Shown: in pieces, positions 21,461 to 32,111 of the stretch
How positions within the stretch are numbered: position 1 is the first letter of the stretch
Layout of the letters: every line of letters begins with the position of its first letter
Source of the DNA: Xenorhabdus innexi
GTDB taxonomy: Bacteria > Pseudomonadota > Gammaproteobacteria > Enterobacterales > Enterobacteriaceae
Assembly (NCBI RefSeq): GCF_002632485.1
Contig: NZ_NIBU01000029.1
Coordinates: 1-43,900, forward strand
Length of the DNA: 43,900 nt
Direction of reading: 5' to 3'
Position numbers and translations under genes: made by a program
The notes under the pieces: model-generated
Told to the model about the DNA's origin: nothing
Database searches by the model: none
The model's input: only the letters and a program-made list of their open reading frames with translations

Positions 21461-21527
21461 ATCAAAAAGTTAGTGTATAAAAACAAATCAATATTTACTC
21501 TGATATCAGACAATATCGAGAAAAACA

Positions 21528-22271
21528 ATGTCAAAACGTACTATTTTGTTAACCGGAGCAAGTGGGCGTATAGGGCAGACTTTTTTTCTGGCTATGCAGG
21601 AGCATTATATTTTTACTCTTGTAGATCAAAAATATCCTGACTATCCCATCTCTGATCCACACCATTTCATTCTGGCTGATTTATCTGATCCTACTGTTAT
21701 TGAAGAATTAGTTTCTGATGTAGAAAATATTATCCATCTCGCGGGTATTCCCCACGCGAATGCTGTATTCGAAGATTTATTGCCTGCCAATATATTAACA
21801 ACAACCTATCTGCTTCAGGCCGCAGCTAAATTACAATGCCGCCGTTTTGTTTTTGCCAGCAGCGCACAGACAATTGAGGGGTATCCAGTAGATAAACAGA
21901 TACCGGATGGAGCAGCAGTATCACCCGCGAATATATACGGCGCGACAAAATGTTATGGAGAAGCACTTTGTTCCTATTTTGCTTCTCAGAAAGGTTTGTC
22001 TTCCGTTGCAATTCGTATCGGCGCATTTGAATTTAAGGAGAATCATTCGCTGAAAACAGCCCGTGATCTTAGTGCCTGGCTCAGCCCGGATGATGCAGTT
22101 CAGTTACTGACTTGTGCCATTGAGACAGAGGAAATTACGTTTTTTATTGCGCATGGCATTTCTGATAATCGTTTTAAACGCCTTGATTTAACTGAAACAA
22201 GAAAAGTGCTGGGATATACACCAAAAGACGATGCTTTTCGAACATTTGATCTAACATCGTTCGAGCATTGA
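21528..22271 (+). CDS. NAD-dependent epimerase/dehydratase family protein (extended SDR, uronate-dehydrogenase-like)
   Basis: A 247-residue Rossmann-fold oxidoreductase. The N-terminal TGASGRIGQTF is the NAD-binding glycine motif of extended short-chain dehydrogenases. HLAGIPH follows, as does the catalytic YxxxK as IYGATKCYGE with the preceding serine in FASSAQ. The pattern HLAG...SS...YxxxK and the length resemble uronate dehydrogenases and related small epimerase-like proteins; the specific substrate is not inferable. It is a single gene ended by the strong terminator at 22296, and diverges from the VapB-like/TauE unit. The start at 21528 has only a weak purine-rich site (TCGAGAAAAAC). Confidence 0.85.
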   Translation: MSKRTILLTGASGRIGQTFFLAMQEHYIFTLVDQKYPDYPISDPHHFILADLSDPTVIEELVSDVENIIHLAGIPHANAVFEDLLPANILTTTYLLQAAAKLQCRRFVFASSAQTIEGYPVDKQIPDGAAVSPANIYGATKCYGEALCSYFASQKGLSSVAIRIGAFEFKENHSLKTARDLSAWLSPDDAVQLLTCAIETEEITFFIAHGISDNRFKRLDLTETRKVLGYTPKDDAFRTFDLTSFEH

Positions 22272-22295
22272 GGTTTGCTATCGCACTGAAATTGG

Positions 22296-22328
22296 GTCAT
22301 ACCCCACTTATTAAAAGTAGGGTATGAC
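22296..22328. terminator. Strong terminator between the SDR gene and mrcB
   Basis: GTCATACCC/GGGTATGAC is a 9-bp perfect stem continuing through ACTT/AAGT after one mismatch, with a 5-nt ATTAA loop. It is followed by ATTTTATAG. It sits between two convergent genes and can serve both. Confidence 0.85.
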
Positions 22329-22354
22329 ATTTTATAGTTGCAGATAATTACAGG

Positions 22355-24838
22355 TTATTGCCCAAACATCTCTTTCAGCCAGCCCGGTGCCTCTTCTTCT
22401 TGGCCTTCCTCAATTGGCTGCTGCACGGATTGCTGGCATAACGCCTGTGGGTCATCCGTCCAGATCGGTAACGTTCTGATACCTGTTCCGGCACAATTGA
22501 AAGAACCATCTTCGTTAACTGACATATCCACAATACCTTCCGGTGGACGGTTATTCAGCACCAAAGGTGTTTCGTTTGCCAGATAACGTTCATAAATCTT
22601 CAAGGCGCCTGTTGCTCCCGTCAGCTTGGTCGGCTCGTTGTTATCAAGCCCGGCCCAGACAATCGCAACTTCTTTACCGTCAATTCCGGCAAACCATGTA
22701 TCACGCAGATTATTGGTCGTTCCTGTTTTCCCAGCCAGATTATATTTACCATATTTTCCGGTCAGAGAGCGGCCTGTTCCCCGCGCAACAACCTGCTGCA
22801 TACCATATAACGTCAAATAGGCTGCCTGAGCAGGTACAGCCCTTTCCGCCTGCGGAAAGCTCTGGTAAACCACGGTGCCATCCTCAGCAATGATAGAGCG
22901 CAGTGCTGAAAGTTTGGCGCGATTTCCCCCACTGGCAATAGTCTGAAACTCCTGAGCCATTTCCATCGGAGTCAGGTTGATACCGCCCAGTAACATTGCA
23001 GGTACTTTCTGAATTTCTTTCTCTGGAATACCCAGTAACACCAGAGTATTCGCAATATGATCCAACCCTACATCCAGCCCCAGATTAACTGTCGGTACAT
23101 TCATGGAACGCGCCAGCGCATCAACCAACATCACTCTTCCACTGAAATTACGGCTGAAGTTTCTCGGCTCCCACGGTTTACCGCCCGCCTGAGGGATTGA
23201 AATAGCTTCATCCGCCAGCCAAGTGTTAAGACGATATTTATCCGGTTCACTCAATGCGGTCAGATAAGTTGCAGGCTTGGCAAGCGAACCTATTAAGCGG
23301 CGAGCATCCATAGCACGGTTAAAGCCCGGATATTGTGGCTGCGAACCACCCACCATCGCCCGGACTTCACCACTGAAACGGTCAACAACGACCATTGCAC
23401 CTTCCAGCTTAGGTACAGGGCGATTTTTGTCTGTGCGCAAAGCGGCAATACCGTTTTCTATCGCATTCTCAGCCGCATCCTGCGCAACCGGATCTAAGGT
23501 TGTGAAAATTTTCACACCCGATAAGTCATTAACTTTTTCACCCAGTTTTTGCTGTAATTCCTGACGCACCATCTGCATAAATGCAGGTTGAGGTGCTATC
23601 ACATCACTTTTCGGTTTGACACCGAGTGGACGCGCACTCAGCAGGTCATACAGCTCCTGATCGATTACTTTTCGGTTCTGGAGGATCTTCAAAACGATAT
23701 TACGGCGTTCCAGTGCATTTTTAGGGTTACGCCACGGATTATAATACGAAGCCCCTTTAACCATTCCTACCAGCAATGCCTGCTGATCCAGACTCAGCTC
23801 ATCAATCGGCCGCCCGAAATAGTAAAGACTCGCTAACGGAAAACCACGGATCTGTTCATCACCACTCTGCCCTAAGAAAACCTCATTCATATAGAGTTCA
23901 AGAATGCGATCTTTGCTGTAACGCGCATCCAGCAATAATGCCATTAAGGCCTCATTGGCTTTGCGGCTGATGGTACGTTCGTTAGTCAGGAATAAATTTT
24001 TGACCAGTTGCTGGGTTAACGTACTGCCCCCCTGAACTGTGCGGCCTGCCAGCAGGTTTTCCAGTGCTGCCCGAAGAATTGAAAGAGGTCTGACGCCATC
24101 ATGCTCATAGAAATAACGATCTTCGGTTTCTAATAATGTCTGAACCAGTAAGTCAGGAAAGCCGGAGCGCGGAACAAACAGGCGCTGCTCTCCGTTCGCA
24201 GACTGCATCATGGTGATAAGTTTTGGGTCAAGACGGAAAAAACCAAACTGACGCTGGTTTTCCATGTTTTCAATACTGACTAATTGATTGTTATCGAAAG
24301 TCAGCCTAGCCTGAATCTGGCCTTCTTTGCCATCAGGAAAATCAAATGGCCGACGCAACATTTCAATATTATTGCCTCTGACAACAAACTCACCCGGACG
24401 GGTTATTTTAGTCACCCGTCTATATTGCATACCCTCCAGTAACCGTACCATTTCGGTCTTACTGTAATTCATGCCCGGTTCAAGATTCACCATACGGCCA
24501 TACACCGCAGCGGGTAATACCCACACTTTACCGTCAATACGGTGACGGATTTTGCTATCAAGATAAAAACCATAGGCAGCAATGAGAACTGCCAGCACAA
24601 TAAATATTTTCAATAGCAGCAGCCAAACCCATTTGCTTCCCTTCTTTACCTGAGGGGATTTTTTCCCTTTCTTCGTCATGAGTTCCCCCTCATCACCATT
24701 GTCATTTTCGTCTTCAAAATCATTGTATTCATAATCATCATAGTCATCCCGCCGATGACGTTTATTTGCCTGACGCCCACGACGATGTTTTGTTTTTTTA
24801 CCCTTCCGTCCGATTGGCTGACGATTATCATCAGACAT
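22355..24838 (-). CDS. mrcB: Penicillin-binding protein 1B, bifunctional glycosyltransferase/transpeptidase
   Basis: PBP1b polymerises lipid II and crosslinks peptidoglycan at the periplasmic face. The order is: highly charged, Asp/Tyr-rich cytoplasmic tail, single membrane anchor (about residues 70-92, [20 protein letters not shown]), UB2H domain, then the glycosyltransferase with catalytic Glu in [12 protein letters not shown]. The transpeptidase carries the active serine in SLAKP and KTGTTNN. The 827 residues compare with 844 in E. coli. The ATG at 24838 aligns with the E. coli short N-terminus ([14 protein letters not shown] vs MAGNDREPIGRKGK) and has GGAG about 9 nt upstream. It lies 34 bp downstream of hrpB, as in E. 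coli. The fhu genes that follow it in E. coli are absent. Confidence 0.98.
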   Translation of the reverse strand: MSDDNRQPIGRKGKKTKHRRGRQANKRHRRDDYDDYEYNDFEDENDNGDEGELMTKKGKKSPQVKKGSKWVWLLLLKIFIVLAVLIAAYGFYLDSKIRHRIDGKVWVLPAAVYGRMVNLEPGMNYSKTEMVRLLEGMQYRRVTKITRPGEFVVRGNNIEMLRRPFDFPDGKEGQIQARLTFDNNQLVSIENMENQRQFGFFRLDPKLITMMQSANGEQRLFVPRSGFPDLLVQTLLETEDRYFYEHDGVRPLSILRAALENLLAGRTVQGGSTLTQQLVKNLFLTNERTISRKANEALMALLLDARYSKDRILELYMNEVFLGQSGDEQIRGFPLASLYYFGRPIDELSLDQQALLVGMVKGASYYNPWRNPKNALERRNIVLKILQNRKVIDQELYDLLSARPLGVKPKSDVIAPQPAFMQMVRQELQQKLGEKVNDLSGVKIFTTLDPVAQDAAENAIENGIAALRTDKNRPVPKLEGAMVVVDRFSGEVRAMVGGSQPQYPGFNRAMDARRLIGSLAKPATYLTALSEPDKYRLNTWLADEAISIPQAGGKPWEPRNFSRNFSGRVMLVDALARSMNVPTVNLGLDVGLDHIANTLVLLGIPEKEIQKVPAMLLGGINLTPMEMAQEFQTIASGGNRAKLSALRSIIAEDGTVVYQSFPQAERAVPAQAAYLTLYGMQQVVARGTGRSLTGKYGKYNLAGKTGTTNNLRDTWFAGIDGKEVAIVWAGLDNNEPTKLTGATGALKIYERYLANETPLVLNNRPPEGIVDMSVNEDGSFNCAGTGIRTLPIWTDDPQALCQQSVQQPIEEGQEEEAPGWLKEMFGQ

Positions 24839-24872
24839 ACCGAATTCTCCAAATATGAGTTGATTCAAACGA

Positions 24873-27383
24873 TCACATATATTTTTTCACGCGCCTTGTC
24901 GGTGCGGTGTTAGCAGGATCATCAGGCCATAAGTGTTTTGGATAACGCCCTTTCATCTCCTTTTGTACTTCACGGTAAGCTCCCTGCCAGAATGCTGCAA
25001 GATCCTGCGTGATCTGCAACGGTCGTTGAGCCGGAGACAATAGCTCAACAACGACAGGCACACGCCCCTTTGCCACAGCCGGATTCTGCTGTTCTCCGTA
25101 CATTTCCTGCATTTTCACGGATAATACAGGTGGTTTATCATAGAAGTATTCGATTCCAATCCGGCTTCCGGTTGGCACAGTGTAATTAGCAGGCAGTTCA
25201 TTATCCAGTATTTGCCGCTGCGGCCAGTCAAGTAATCCTATAAGGGCTGCTGACAGTTCAACCTGCCGCAATCCCTTCAAATCTCTCACCCCTTCCAGTA
25301 CCGGTTGCAGCCACTGCTCAAGGGAGGTCAGTAAAGTGTCATCATCAACCGTCGGCCATTGTGTTTCTGGTAGCCACTCCTGAGCACGTTGCAAACGAAT
25401 ACGGAGCTGCAACGCTTCCTGTGACCAGTTCAGCGCCGCCAGCCCTTCCTGCCGAACCCAGTTAAGCAGAGCTTCCTGCAACTCAGCCTCTGAGGGTTTT
25501 GCCAGAGGCTGTGCCCTGACTGTCAATCGTCCACATTTCAGTCTCTTCCATGCCCGTAAAGTTCCTTTATTATCATCCCATTCAATAGCTGTCTGTTCGG
25601 TAAACAAAGACGGATATTGCCGGATGATTTGTTCAATATCTAATGGATAAGCAAGCAGAATACGTGCATCTGGTATTTTATTGCCCTGCTGTAATAAAGG
25701 CGCCACCAGCCATGTCTCACCTGAAAGCGCTTCTTCACGTTCCAGCACAGCACCCAGCCCCGTAGCTAGTTGGAATCGCCCGAGATTATCGCGGTTTTTT
25801 GCGATTCTGTCGGGAAAGCCCTGTACCAGTAACTCCGCTATATACTTCACATTAATATCGGCAGCACTCGCAATAGTATTACCCGTCAGTTCTCTGAATA
25901 ACTGTTTTGACCGCTGCTGCCAGCTTGGTTGATTGGCGGTAAGGCAATGGGTAAGATCCGGCTGTCTCTGTCGCGGTGGTTCTTCAAGGATTGCGACCAG
26001 TTTTGCTGCCGTTGCCAGCATTCCCCGATCTGAATTCTGCCTGTCATACTGCTCTTTACCTAAGCACAGCATAGCGGCTAAACGAGGCTCACAACCAGAT
26101 TCAGTCATTTGCCAGCCACGGGCGGTTAACTGCTGCTTATCATCCAGCGCTCCCAGCCGTACAAGCAAAGAGCGGGCAACAGTAAGTGCGGCCTGCGGCG
26201 GATTATCCAGCCAGCGTAGCTGACTGCTATCACGGCATCCCCACTGTAGTAACGAAAGCAGCAGGCTGCTCAAATCGGCATGCAGAATCTCAGGTTCACT
26301 GTGCTCCGCAGCTCGCTCTGCCTGTTCCTGACTGAACAGATGCCAGCAAACACCGGCTTCCAGCCTGCCTGCTCTCCCTGCCCGCTGAACCATTGATGCC
26401 TGACTGACGCGTTGAGTGATCAGGCGGGTTAAGCCTGTCCGGGGTTCAAACCGGCTGGTTCGTTCCAGACCACTATCCACCACCAGACGAATGCCTTCAA
26501 TCGTCAGGCTGGTTTCTGCAATATTGGTCGCCAGTACGACTTTTCGCTTTCCTGCCGGTGCTGGCGTTATCGCCATTCGTTGTTCTGTTAATGATAAAGC
26601 ACCATACAGCGGACACAACAATGTATCGCTACCGATTTTGTCTTCTAAGCAGGCCTGTACCCTTTGAATTTCCTTCACTCCGGGTAAAAACAGTAATAGT
26701 GAACCTTGCTCCTGCTGTAACAAACGTAATACCGATGAAGCCACTGTCTGTTCAAAAGGTAAATGAGCAGGTAATGGATGATAACTTCTTATCACCGGAT
26801 AACTACGTCCTTCTGAAACCACGACAGGCGCTTCCGGTAATAGAGAAGAAAGGCGCTGGTTATCCAGCGTTGCAGACATAACCAGAATTCGTAAATCATC
26901 ACGCAACCCTTCCTGCACATCCAGCAGCAGAGCCAAAGCCAGATCGGCTTGTAAGCTACGTTCATGGAATTCATCGAGTATAACAAGAGAGACGCCACTC
27001 AACTCAGGGTCCTGTTGCAGCATACGGTTCAGGATACCTTCAGTGACCACTTCAAGGCGTGTGTGAGCGCTGACTTTGGTTTCCAGACGCATCCGGTAGC
27101 CCACCGTTCTGCCGACTGGCTCGTTCAATTGTTCTGCCAGACGTTCCGCAACACTACGTGCAGCAATACGCCGGGGTTCCAGCATAATGATCCGCCCGTT
27201 AAACCGTGATTTATTCAGGATTTCTAACGGTAATCCGGTTGATTTTCCGGCTCCGGTCGGGGCATGCAGTAATACCTGTTTTGAAATTTCTAACTGGGTT
27301 ATGACTGAGTCCACAACGTCATAAATGGGTAATAGCAAAGGTTCACCATAAGGATTAACTTTCAATGAAGGCCATTGTAGCAT
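24873..27383 (-). CDS. hrpB: ATP-dependent helicase HrpB
   Basis: HrpB is a DEAH/RHA-family helicase, probably acting on RNA or ribonucleoprotein; its cellular role in enterobacteria is not well defined. The 836-residue protein has Walker A ([13 protein letters not shown]), motif II as [11 protein letters not shown], motif [12 protein letters not shown] and motif [15 protein letters not shown] long C-terminal domain follows with [27 protein letters not shown] typical of HrpB. The N-terminus extends about 20 residues beyond the E. coli protein. The start has no convincing ribosome site, so a downstream start is possible. mrcB follows on the same strand after 34 bp. The RNA 2',3'-phosphodiesterase gene thpR, between hrpB and sfsA in E. 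coli, is absent. Confidence 0.97.
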   Translation of the reverse strand: MLQWPSLKVNPYGEPLLLPIYDVVDSVITQLEISKQVLLHAPTGAGKSTGLPLEILNKSRFNGRIIMLEPRRIAARSVAERLAEQLNEPVGRTVGYRMRLETKVSAHTRLEVVTEGILNRMLQQDPELSGVSLVILDEFHERSLQADLALALLLDVQEGLRDDLRILVMSATLDNQRLSSLLPEAPVVVSEGRSYPVIRSYHPLPAHLPFEQTVASSVLRLLQQEQGSLLLFLPGVKEIQRVQACLEDKIGSDTLLCPLYGALSLTEQRMAITPAPAGKRKVVLATNIAETSLTIEGIRLVVDSGLERTSRFEPRTGLTRLITQRVSQASMVQRAGRAGRLEAGVCWHLFSQEQAERAAEHSEPEILHADLSSLLLSLLQWGCRDSSQLRWLDNPPQAALTVARSLLVRLGALDDKQQLTARGWQMTESGCEPRLAAMLCLGKEQYDRQNSDRGMLATAAKLVAILEEPPRQRQPDLTHCLTANQPSWQQRSKQLFRELTGNTIASAADINVKYIAELLVQGFPDRIAKNRDNLGRFQLATGLGAVLEREEALSGETWLVAPLLQQGNKIPDARILLAYPLDIEQIIRQYPSLFTEQTAIEWDDNKGTLRAWKRLKCGRLTVRAQPLAKPSEAELQEALLNWVRQEGLAALNWSQEALQLRIRLQRAQEWLPETQWPTVDDDTLLTSLEQWLQPVLEGVRDLKGLRQVELSAALIGLLDWPQRQILDNELPANYTVPTGSRIGIEYFYDKPPVLSVKMQEMYGEQQNPAVAKGRVPVVVELLSPAQRPLQITQDLAAFWQGAYREVQKEMKGRYPKHLWPDDPANTAPTRRVKKYM

Positions 27384-27480
27384 TGACGATTTTAATTGCA
27401 GTTGCCGTTTAATTTTAATTCATGTGACTTCATGCAAGTTACATCATGATAAAACAGCTATGAGATATAAAGGAAAGTGT

Positions 27481-28191
27481 ATGGAATTTTCACCACCATT
27501 AAAGCACGCTACATTGATTCGTCGTTATAAACGTTTTCTGGCTGATGTCCTGACCCCGGAAGGTGAAACCCTTACCATACACTGTGCTAATACCGGAGCA
27601 ATGACAGGGTGCGCAACCCCAGGTGATACAGTCTGGTATTCCACTTCGGATAACCCCAAACGCAAATATCCTAATAGCTGGGAACTCACACAAACTCAGG
27701 ACGGGCACTGGATTTGTGTTAATACACTCAGAGCTAACGATCTGGTTTTTCAGGCTATAGAGAAGGATCTTATTCCAGAATTATCCGGTTACGAAAAAAT
27801 CAGCCGCGAAGTGGGTTATGGAAAAGAGAAAAGCCGGATAGATTTATTGTTAGAGTCAAAACAAAAAGTTAACTGCTATATTGAAGTGAAGTCAGTGACG
27901 CTGTTACAAGGAAATAATGGCTATTTTCCTGACGCTGTTACAATTCGTGGGCAAAAACATTTACGTGAACTATCATTGATAACACAACAGGGACAGCGGG
28001 CTGTCCTGTGCTTTGCTGTGCTACATTCCGGCATTAGCCAAGTTATGACAGCAAAACATATAGACCACAATTATGCTTTTCTTTTGGAACAAGCATGCGA
28101 TTTAGGGGTCGAAGTAATCTGTTACGGGGCCAGCATGACAGAAAACAGGATGGTTCTAAGTCACAAATTGCCTTTTGTATCAATGGGATGA
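27481..28191 (+). CDS. sfsA: DNA/RNA nuclease SfsA (sugar fermentation stimulation protein)
   Basis: A 236-residue SfsA homologue, close to the E. coli length (234). It contains the N-terminal [31 protein letters not shown] near residue 40, and [20 protein letters not shown]. The last has a nuclease-like E-x-K pattern. SfsA was named for maltose metabolism effects and binds DNA; a nuclease activity has been proposed. The ATG at 27481 is preceded by GGAAAG; the frame is also open 57 bp upstream to a GTG. It precedes dksA by 196 bp, the conserved enterobacterial order. Confidence 0.95.
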   Translation: MEFSPPLKHATLIRRYKRFLADVLTPEGETLTIHCANTGAMTGCATPGDTVWYSTSDNPKRKYPNSWELTQTQDGHWICVNTLRANDLVFQAIEKDLIPELSGYEKISREVGYGKEKSRIDLLLESKQKVNCYIEVKSVTLLQGNNGYFPDAVTIRGQKHLRELSLITQQGQRAVLCFAVLHSGISQVMTAKHIDHNYAFLLEQACDLGVEVICYGASMTENRMVLSHKLPFVSMG

Positions 28192-28335
28192 TTTGTAAAC
28201 AGATCATGCTGATGAGGTGAGTTTTGCAGCATATTTAGGCAGTAAACACGGCTGCCTTCACACCATTGCAAAACTAATGGTAGGAATAATTGCCAACCTC
28301 GCAGTCATCTGCTATTTATAGCGGCCTATTTTTTT

Positions 28336-28353
28336 CCCCCTACTGTCAGGGGG
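28336..28353 (+). promoter_or_regulatory. C5/G5 hairpin in the dksA leader
   Basis: CCCCC-tactgtca-GGGGG follows a T-run and lies about 35 bp before the dksA start. It could be the end of an sfsA terminator read in the other direction or, more likely, a structured dksA 5' leader. Confidence 0.45.
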
Positions 28354-28387
28354 CTCGTTTGATAGTGCGTGTGTAAGGAGAAGCATT

Positions 28388-28843
28388 ATGCAAGAAGGGC
28401 AAAAACGTAAAACCTCGTCCTTGAGCATTCTCGCCATCGCTGGGGTAGAACCTTACCAAGAGAAGCCAGGCGAAGAGTACATGAACGATGCCCAGTTAAC
28501 GCATTTCAAGCTAATTCTGGAAGCATGGCGCAATCAACTCAGGGATGAAGTAGACCGTACTGTATCTCATATGCAAGATGAGGCAGCGAACTTCCCTGAT
28601 CCGGTTGACCGTGCAGCGCAAGAAGAAGAATTCAGTCTTGAATTACGTAATCGGGATCGTGAACGTAAGTTGATCAAAAAGATCGAAAAAACGCTGAAAA
28701 AAGTCGAAGATGATGATTTCGGCTTCTGTGAATCCTGTGGGATTGAAATCGGCATCCGTCGTTTGGAAGCTCGTCCTACAGCTGATTTATGTATTGACTG
28801 TAAAACGTTGGCTGAAATTCGCGAAAAGCAAATGGCTGGCTAA
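28388..28843 (+). CDS. dksA: RNA polymerase-binding transcription factor DksA
   Basis: DksA inserts its coiled coil into the RNA polymerase secondary channel and works with ppGpp (made by RelA, 18 kb away) in stringent control. The 151-residue protein has the coiled-coil tip acidic residues Asp71 and Asp74 (DPVDRAAQ). It also has the four-cysteine zinc finger [25 protein letters not shown]. It matches the E. coli length (151). AGGAG lies about 7 nt before the ATG. gluQ follows 3 bp after the stop and is most likely co-transcribed. Confidence 0.99.
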   Translation: MQEGQKRKTSSLSILAIAGVEPYQEKPGEEYMNDAQLTHFKLILEAWRNQLRDEVDRTVSHMQDEAANFPDPVDRAAQEEEFSLELRNRDRERKLIKKIEKTLKKVEDDDFGFCESCGIEIGIRRLEARPTADLCIDCKTLAEIREKQMAG

Positions 28844-28846
28844 CGG

Positions 28847-29803
28847 ATGGGTGAGTACGGCGCTGCAAGGCGCCGTATGTACCTTTCATCTGATCCTGAT
28901 ATGACGCAATCTGAATCCGAACACTCCTCATCATATATCGGGCGTTTCGCACCCTCTCCATCTGGTGATCTCCACTTTGGCTCTCTGGTGACGGCTCTGG
29001 GCAGTTATTTACAAGCCCGCGCTCATCATGGGAAGTGGCTGATGCGTATCGATGACATTGACCCGCCTCGGGAAGTTCCCGGTTCAGCGGCGCGGATACT
29101 GCGTGCACTGGAGCACTATGGGCTTTACTGGGATGGCGAAGTACTGTACCAGTCCCAACGCCATGAAGCTTATCGGGCGATACTGGCTCAGTTGCAGCAA
29201 CAGGGAAACAGCTATTACTGTAGCTGCACCCGCCAGCGTATTCATCGGTTGGGAGGATTTTACGATACTCACTGTCGGAAACTACAATTGCCAGCGCATA
29301 ATGCTGCTATTCGCCTGAAACAATATCGTCCTGTTTATGATTTTTACGACAAATTACAAGGTAATGTTACTGTACCTGTAAAAATGGCTGAAGAGGATTT
29401 TATTATTCATCGCAAAGATGGATTATTCGCCTATAATCTTGTCGTTGTTATTGATGATAATTATCAAGGCATCACTGAAATTGTCAGGGGAGCAGATTTG
29501 ATTGAGCCGACGGTTCGCCAAATATCCTTATATCGGTATCTGAATTTTACAACACCGGATTATGTACATTTGCCTCTTGTATTAAATGGAGAGGGAAATA
29601 AACTTTCCAAGCAAAATCATGCCAAACCGATCCCTCTTGATGATCCACGTCCACTGCTGGTGAAAGCGTTATCATTTTTAAACCAGCCAACGATTACCGG
29701 CTGGCAGGATATCACCACAGAACAGCTACTGGAGCAGGCAATTGCAGGTTGGAATATAGAACATGTTCCGCCTAACGACATAATTAATGGACAATTTAAA
29801 TAA
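28847..29803 (+). CDS. gluQ: Glutamyl-Q tRNA(Asp) synthetase
   Basis: GluQ (YadB) attaches glutamate to the queuosine base at position 34 of tRNA-Asp, a modification reaction homologous to the catalytic core of glutamyl-tRNA synthetase without its anticodon domain. The 318-residue protein has the HIGH-like [10 protein letters not shown], zinc-ligand cysteines in CSCTRQ...DTHCR and the KMSKS-like NKLSKQNHA. Start choice is uncertain. The ATG at 28847 is 3 bp after dksA; in-frame ATGs at 28877 (after an AAGGCG purine stretch) and 28901 fit better with the E. coli N-terminus, which begins shortly before YIGRFAPSP. Confidence 0.95.
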   Translation: MGEYGAARRRMYLSSDPDMTQSESEHSSSYIGRFAPSPSGDLHFGSLVTALGSYLQARAHHGKWLMRIDDIDPPREVPGSAARILRALEHYGLYWDGEVLYQSQRHEAYRAILAQLQQQGNSYYCSCTRQRIHRLGGFYDTHCRKLQLPAHNAAIRLKQYRPVYDFYDKLQGNVTVPVKMAEEDFIIHRKDGLFAYNLVVVIDDNYQGITEIVRGADLIEPTVRQISLYRYLNFTTPDYVHLPLVLNGEGNKLSKQNHAKPIPLDDPRPLLVKALSFLNQPTITGWQDITTEQLLEQAIAGWNIEHVPPNDIINGQFK

Positions 29804-29905
29804 AGTGTTTCTATTGACACTGCAAGCATTCTCAAAGAATGCCCAGTAAGTTATGATTAGCGGCTGTTTTTGTTTTAATTTTATCCGTCACTATCGAGGT
29901 GTACC

Positions 29906-31453
29906 ATTTTTAACCGAGTAGCAACTTTCTGCCGTAATTTGCTGATCCGCGAAACTAAGATAAAACGCGAACCACAGGCAGCCAGTGAAAGGCCAGTCAC
30001 CATATCTGACCATTCTGCTCAAACAAAGAGCAGCACTCTGCCTAAACGCCGCAGAGTAAATCGCACATCTTCATCCAATGCCGAAAACATCAAAATGAAG
30101 AAAAAGTCCGTAAAGACAAAACCTTCTGATTCCCCGATTACCGTTATTCCACGGGATCAGCATTCTATTTCACGTAAAGATATCAGTGATAATGCATTGA
30201 AGGTTTTATACCGCCTGAATAAATCTGGTTTTGAGGCTTATTTAGTCGGCGGTGGCGTACGTGACTTACTGTTGCATAAAAAACCCAAAGATTTTGATAT
30301 CGCCACCAATGCCACACCTGAACAGGTTCGCAAATTATTCCGTAATTGCCGTCTTGTTGGTCGTCGTTTCCGTCTTGCCCACATTATGTTCGGGCCGGAT
30401 GTGATTGAGGTTGCTACATTCCGCGGGCCACATGAACAGGTTGAAAGCAATGACCGTAATCAGTCACATAAAGCCCAGAGCGGCATGCTATTGCGTGATA
30501 ATATCTTTGGTTCTGTAGAAGAAGATGCCGCGCGCCGTGATTTTACAATTAATAGCCTTTATTACGGTATTGAAGATTTCGCATTACGGGATTATGTCGG
30601 TGGAATGGCTGATCTGGAAGCAGGCATTATACGCCTGATTGGTGATCCGGAAACCCGCTATCGGGAAGATCCGGTGCGGATGCTGCGGGCAGTCCGCTTC
30701 GCCAGCAAACTTCATATGACCATCGAAAAGAATACCGCAGAGCCAATCCCACGTCTGGCATTTCTGTTGCGGGATATTCCATCAGCACGCTTGTTCGAAG
30801 AATCACTGAAACTCCTGCAATCAGGGGATGGTTACAACACATATAAGTTATTGTGTGAATACCAACTGTTTGAACCCCTGTTCCCGCTCATCCAGCGTAG
30901 CTTCACCCAAGCCGGTGATTCACCAATGGAAAAACTGCTGGAACAGGTATTAAAGAATACCGATTACCGTCTTCAGAATGACAAACGGGTCAATCCAGCC
31001 TTCCTGTTTGCGGCAATATTATGGTATCCGCTGATTGAACATGCTGAAAAGCTGACTCAGGAAGGGGGCTTACAGTATTACGATGCTTTTGCTCTGGCAA
31101 TGAATGATATTCTCGATGAACAGTGCCGTTCTATTGCCATTCCGAAACGTCATACCACAACAATGCGTGATATCTGGCTATTGCAGCTTCGTCTGCCACG
31201 TCGTCAGGGTAAACGGGCGAATAAATTGATGGAGCACCCCAAATTCCGGGCTGCCTACGATTTACTGGAATTACGCGCCAGCATTGAGCCGCGCCACGAA
31301 CTGAAAGAACTGGTGCTTTGGTGGACAGAATTCCAGCAGTCAACACCATCACAACAGCGGGGCATGATCTCCGGGCTTGGCAATGACCCCGTTCGTCGCA
31401 GAACGCGCCCCCGCCGTGGCAACCACCTTCGTCATAACAGGAATAACAACTAG
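29906..31453 (+). CDS. pcnB: Poly(A) polymerase I, AUU start
   Basis: PcnB adds 3' poly(A) tails that promote mRNA decay. The core is unmistakable: [38 protein letters not shown] with the catalytic DxD of the nucleotidyltransferase fold, then [11 protein letters not shown], and a basic C-terminal tail. The first conventional in-frame start is a TTG at 29939, but an ATT at 29906 opens the frame as [16 protein letters not shown]. This aligns with the E. coli start IFTRVANFCRKVLSREE, which is known to initiate at AUU. GAGGTG lies 6 nt upstream. The resulting 515 residues exceed E. coli because of a longer basic insert near residues 20-70. folK begins 1 bp after the stop. Confidence 0.96.
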   Translation: MFNRVATFCRNLLIRETKIKREPQAASERPVTISDHSAQTKSSTLPKRRRVNRTSSSNAENIKMKKKSVKTKPSDSPITVIPRDQHSISRKDISDNALKVLYRLNKSGFEAYLVGGGVRDLLLHKKPKDFDIATNATPEQVRKLFRNCRLVGRRFRLAHIMFGPDVIEVATFRGPHEQVESNDRNQSHKAQSGMLLRDNIFGSVEEDAARRDFTINSLYYGIEDFALRDYVGGMADLEAGIIRLIGDPETRYREDPVRMLRAVRFASKLHMTIEKNTAEPIPRLAFLLRDIPSARLFEESLKLLQSGDGYNTYKLLCEYQLFEPLFPLIQRSFTQAGDSPMEKLLEQVLKNTDYRLQNDKRVNPAFLFAAILWYPLIEHAEKLTQEGGLQYYDAFALAMNDILDEQCRSIAIPKRHTTTMRDIWLLQLRLPRRQGKRANKLMEHPKFRAAYDLLELRASIEPRHELKELVLWWTEFQQSTPSQQRGMISGLGNDPVRRRTRPRRGNHLRHNRNNN

Positions 31454-31454
31454 T

Positions 31455-31937
31455 ATGACCCGGGTTTATATCGCCATTGGCAGTAATCAGGCCTCCCCTT
31501 TGCAGCAGGTTAATAATGCACTTGCTGCACTGAAATCGATCCCTGAGACAACGTTTATTGAGCGTTCCTCTTTTTATCGGACTAAACCAATGGGGCCGCA
31601 GGGTCAGCCTGACTTCCTCAATCTGGCTGTAGCATTAGATACAAACTTACAACCGGAAATATTGCTTGACCATACTCAGGCAATTGAACTGGCTCAAGGG
31701 CGTGTCCGTAAAGATGAACGCTGGGGGCCAAGGACGCTTGATTTAGATATTATGCTGTTCGGTGATCAAATTATTAATACTGAACGCCTGACCATTCCCC
31801 ACTACGGTTTAAAACAGCGTGAATTTATGCTTTATCCGCTGGCAGAAATAGCCCCGGACCTAGTGTTTCCTGATAAAGAAACATTAGCAGAACGATTAAA
31901 ACATGTTCCAGAAAATGGCCTGACGTTTTGGTTGTAA
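31455..31937 (+). CDS. folK: 2-amino-4-hydroxy-6-hydroxymethyldihydropteridine pyrophosphokinase
   Basis: FolK transfers pyrophosphate from ATP to 6-hydroxymethyl-dihydropterin in folate synthesis. The 160-residue protein begins MTRVYIAIGSNQASP, retains FYRTKPMGPQGQPDFLNLAV and the signature RWGPRTLDLDIMLFGD, and matches the E. coli size (about 159). The ATG at 31455 is 1 bp after the pcnB stop, so translation is probably coupled; an upstream in-frame ATG lies inside pcnB and is rejected. The order pcnB-folK-panB-panC is as in E. coli. Confidence 0.98.
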   Translation: MTRVYIAIGSNQASPLQQVNNALAALKSIPETTFIERSSFYRTKPMGPQGQPDFLNLAVALDTNLQPEILLDHTQAIELAQGRVRKDERWGPRTLDLDIMLFGDQIINTERLTIPHYGLKQREFMLYPLAEIAPDLVFPDKETLAERLKHVPENGLTFWL

Positions 31938-32033
31938 CACTTTAAGTTGTAAGAAAATAATTTTATCAAGGAAAAGTAACGCAGTATTTCATACAGTCAT
32001 GGCCTATTTCTGGATAATCCGAACCTGTTCCAT

Positions 32034-32093
32034 CGGGTATCAGCTATACACGATACCCGGATGGACTGTGCTCTATACCCAACACCGGGTATA
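32034..32093 (+). promoter_or_regulatory. panB leader with two adjacent hairpins and alternative pairings
   Basis: CGGGTATC (32034-32041) pairs with GATACCCG (32052-32059), extended by CCAT/ATGG with a bulge. TATACCC (32074-32080) pairs with GGGTATA (32087-32093). Because the four arms are two GGGTAT and two ATACCC copies, 1:2 + 3:4 and 1:3 or 2:4 pairings are mutually exclusive. The second hairpin ends 6 nt before the AGGAG ribosome site of panB (32100-32104). Confidence 0.5.
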
Positions 32094-32111
32094 AATATTC
32101 AGGAGATAATA

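Noticed and set aside
27424-27480. Upstream GTG extension of sfsA
   Set aside because: The 19 extra residues are not in E. coli SfsA, and a GGAAAG ribosome site fits the ATG at 27481.
31377-31454. Upstream extension of folK overlapping pcnB
   Set aside because: The extension is out of character with FolK, whose N-terminus begins TRVYIAIGSNQ; the ATG at 31455, 1 bp after pcnB, is preferred.
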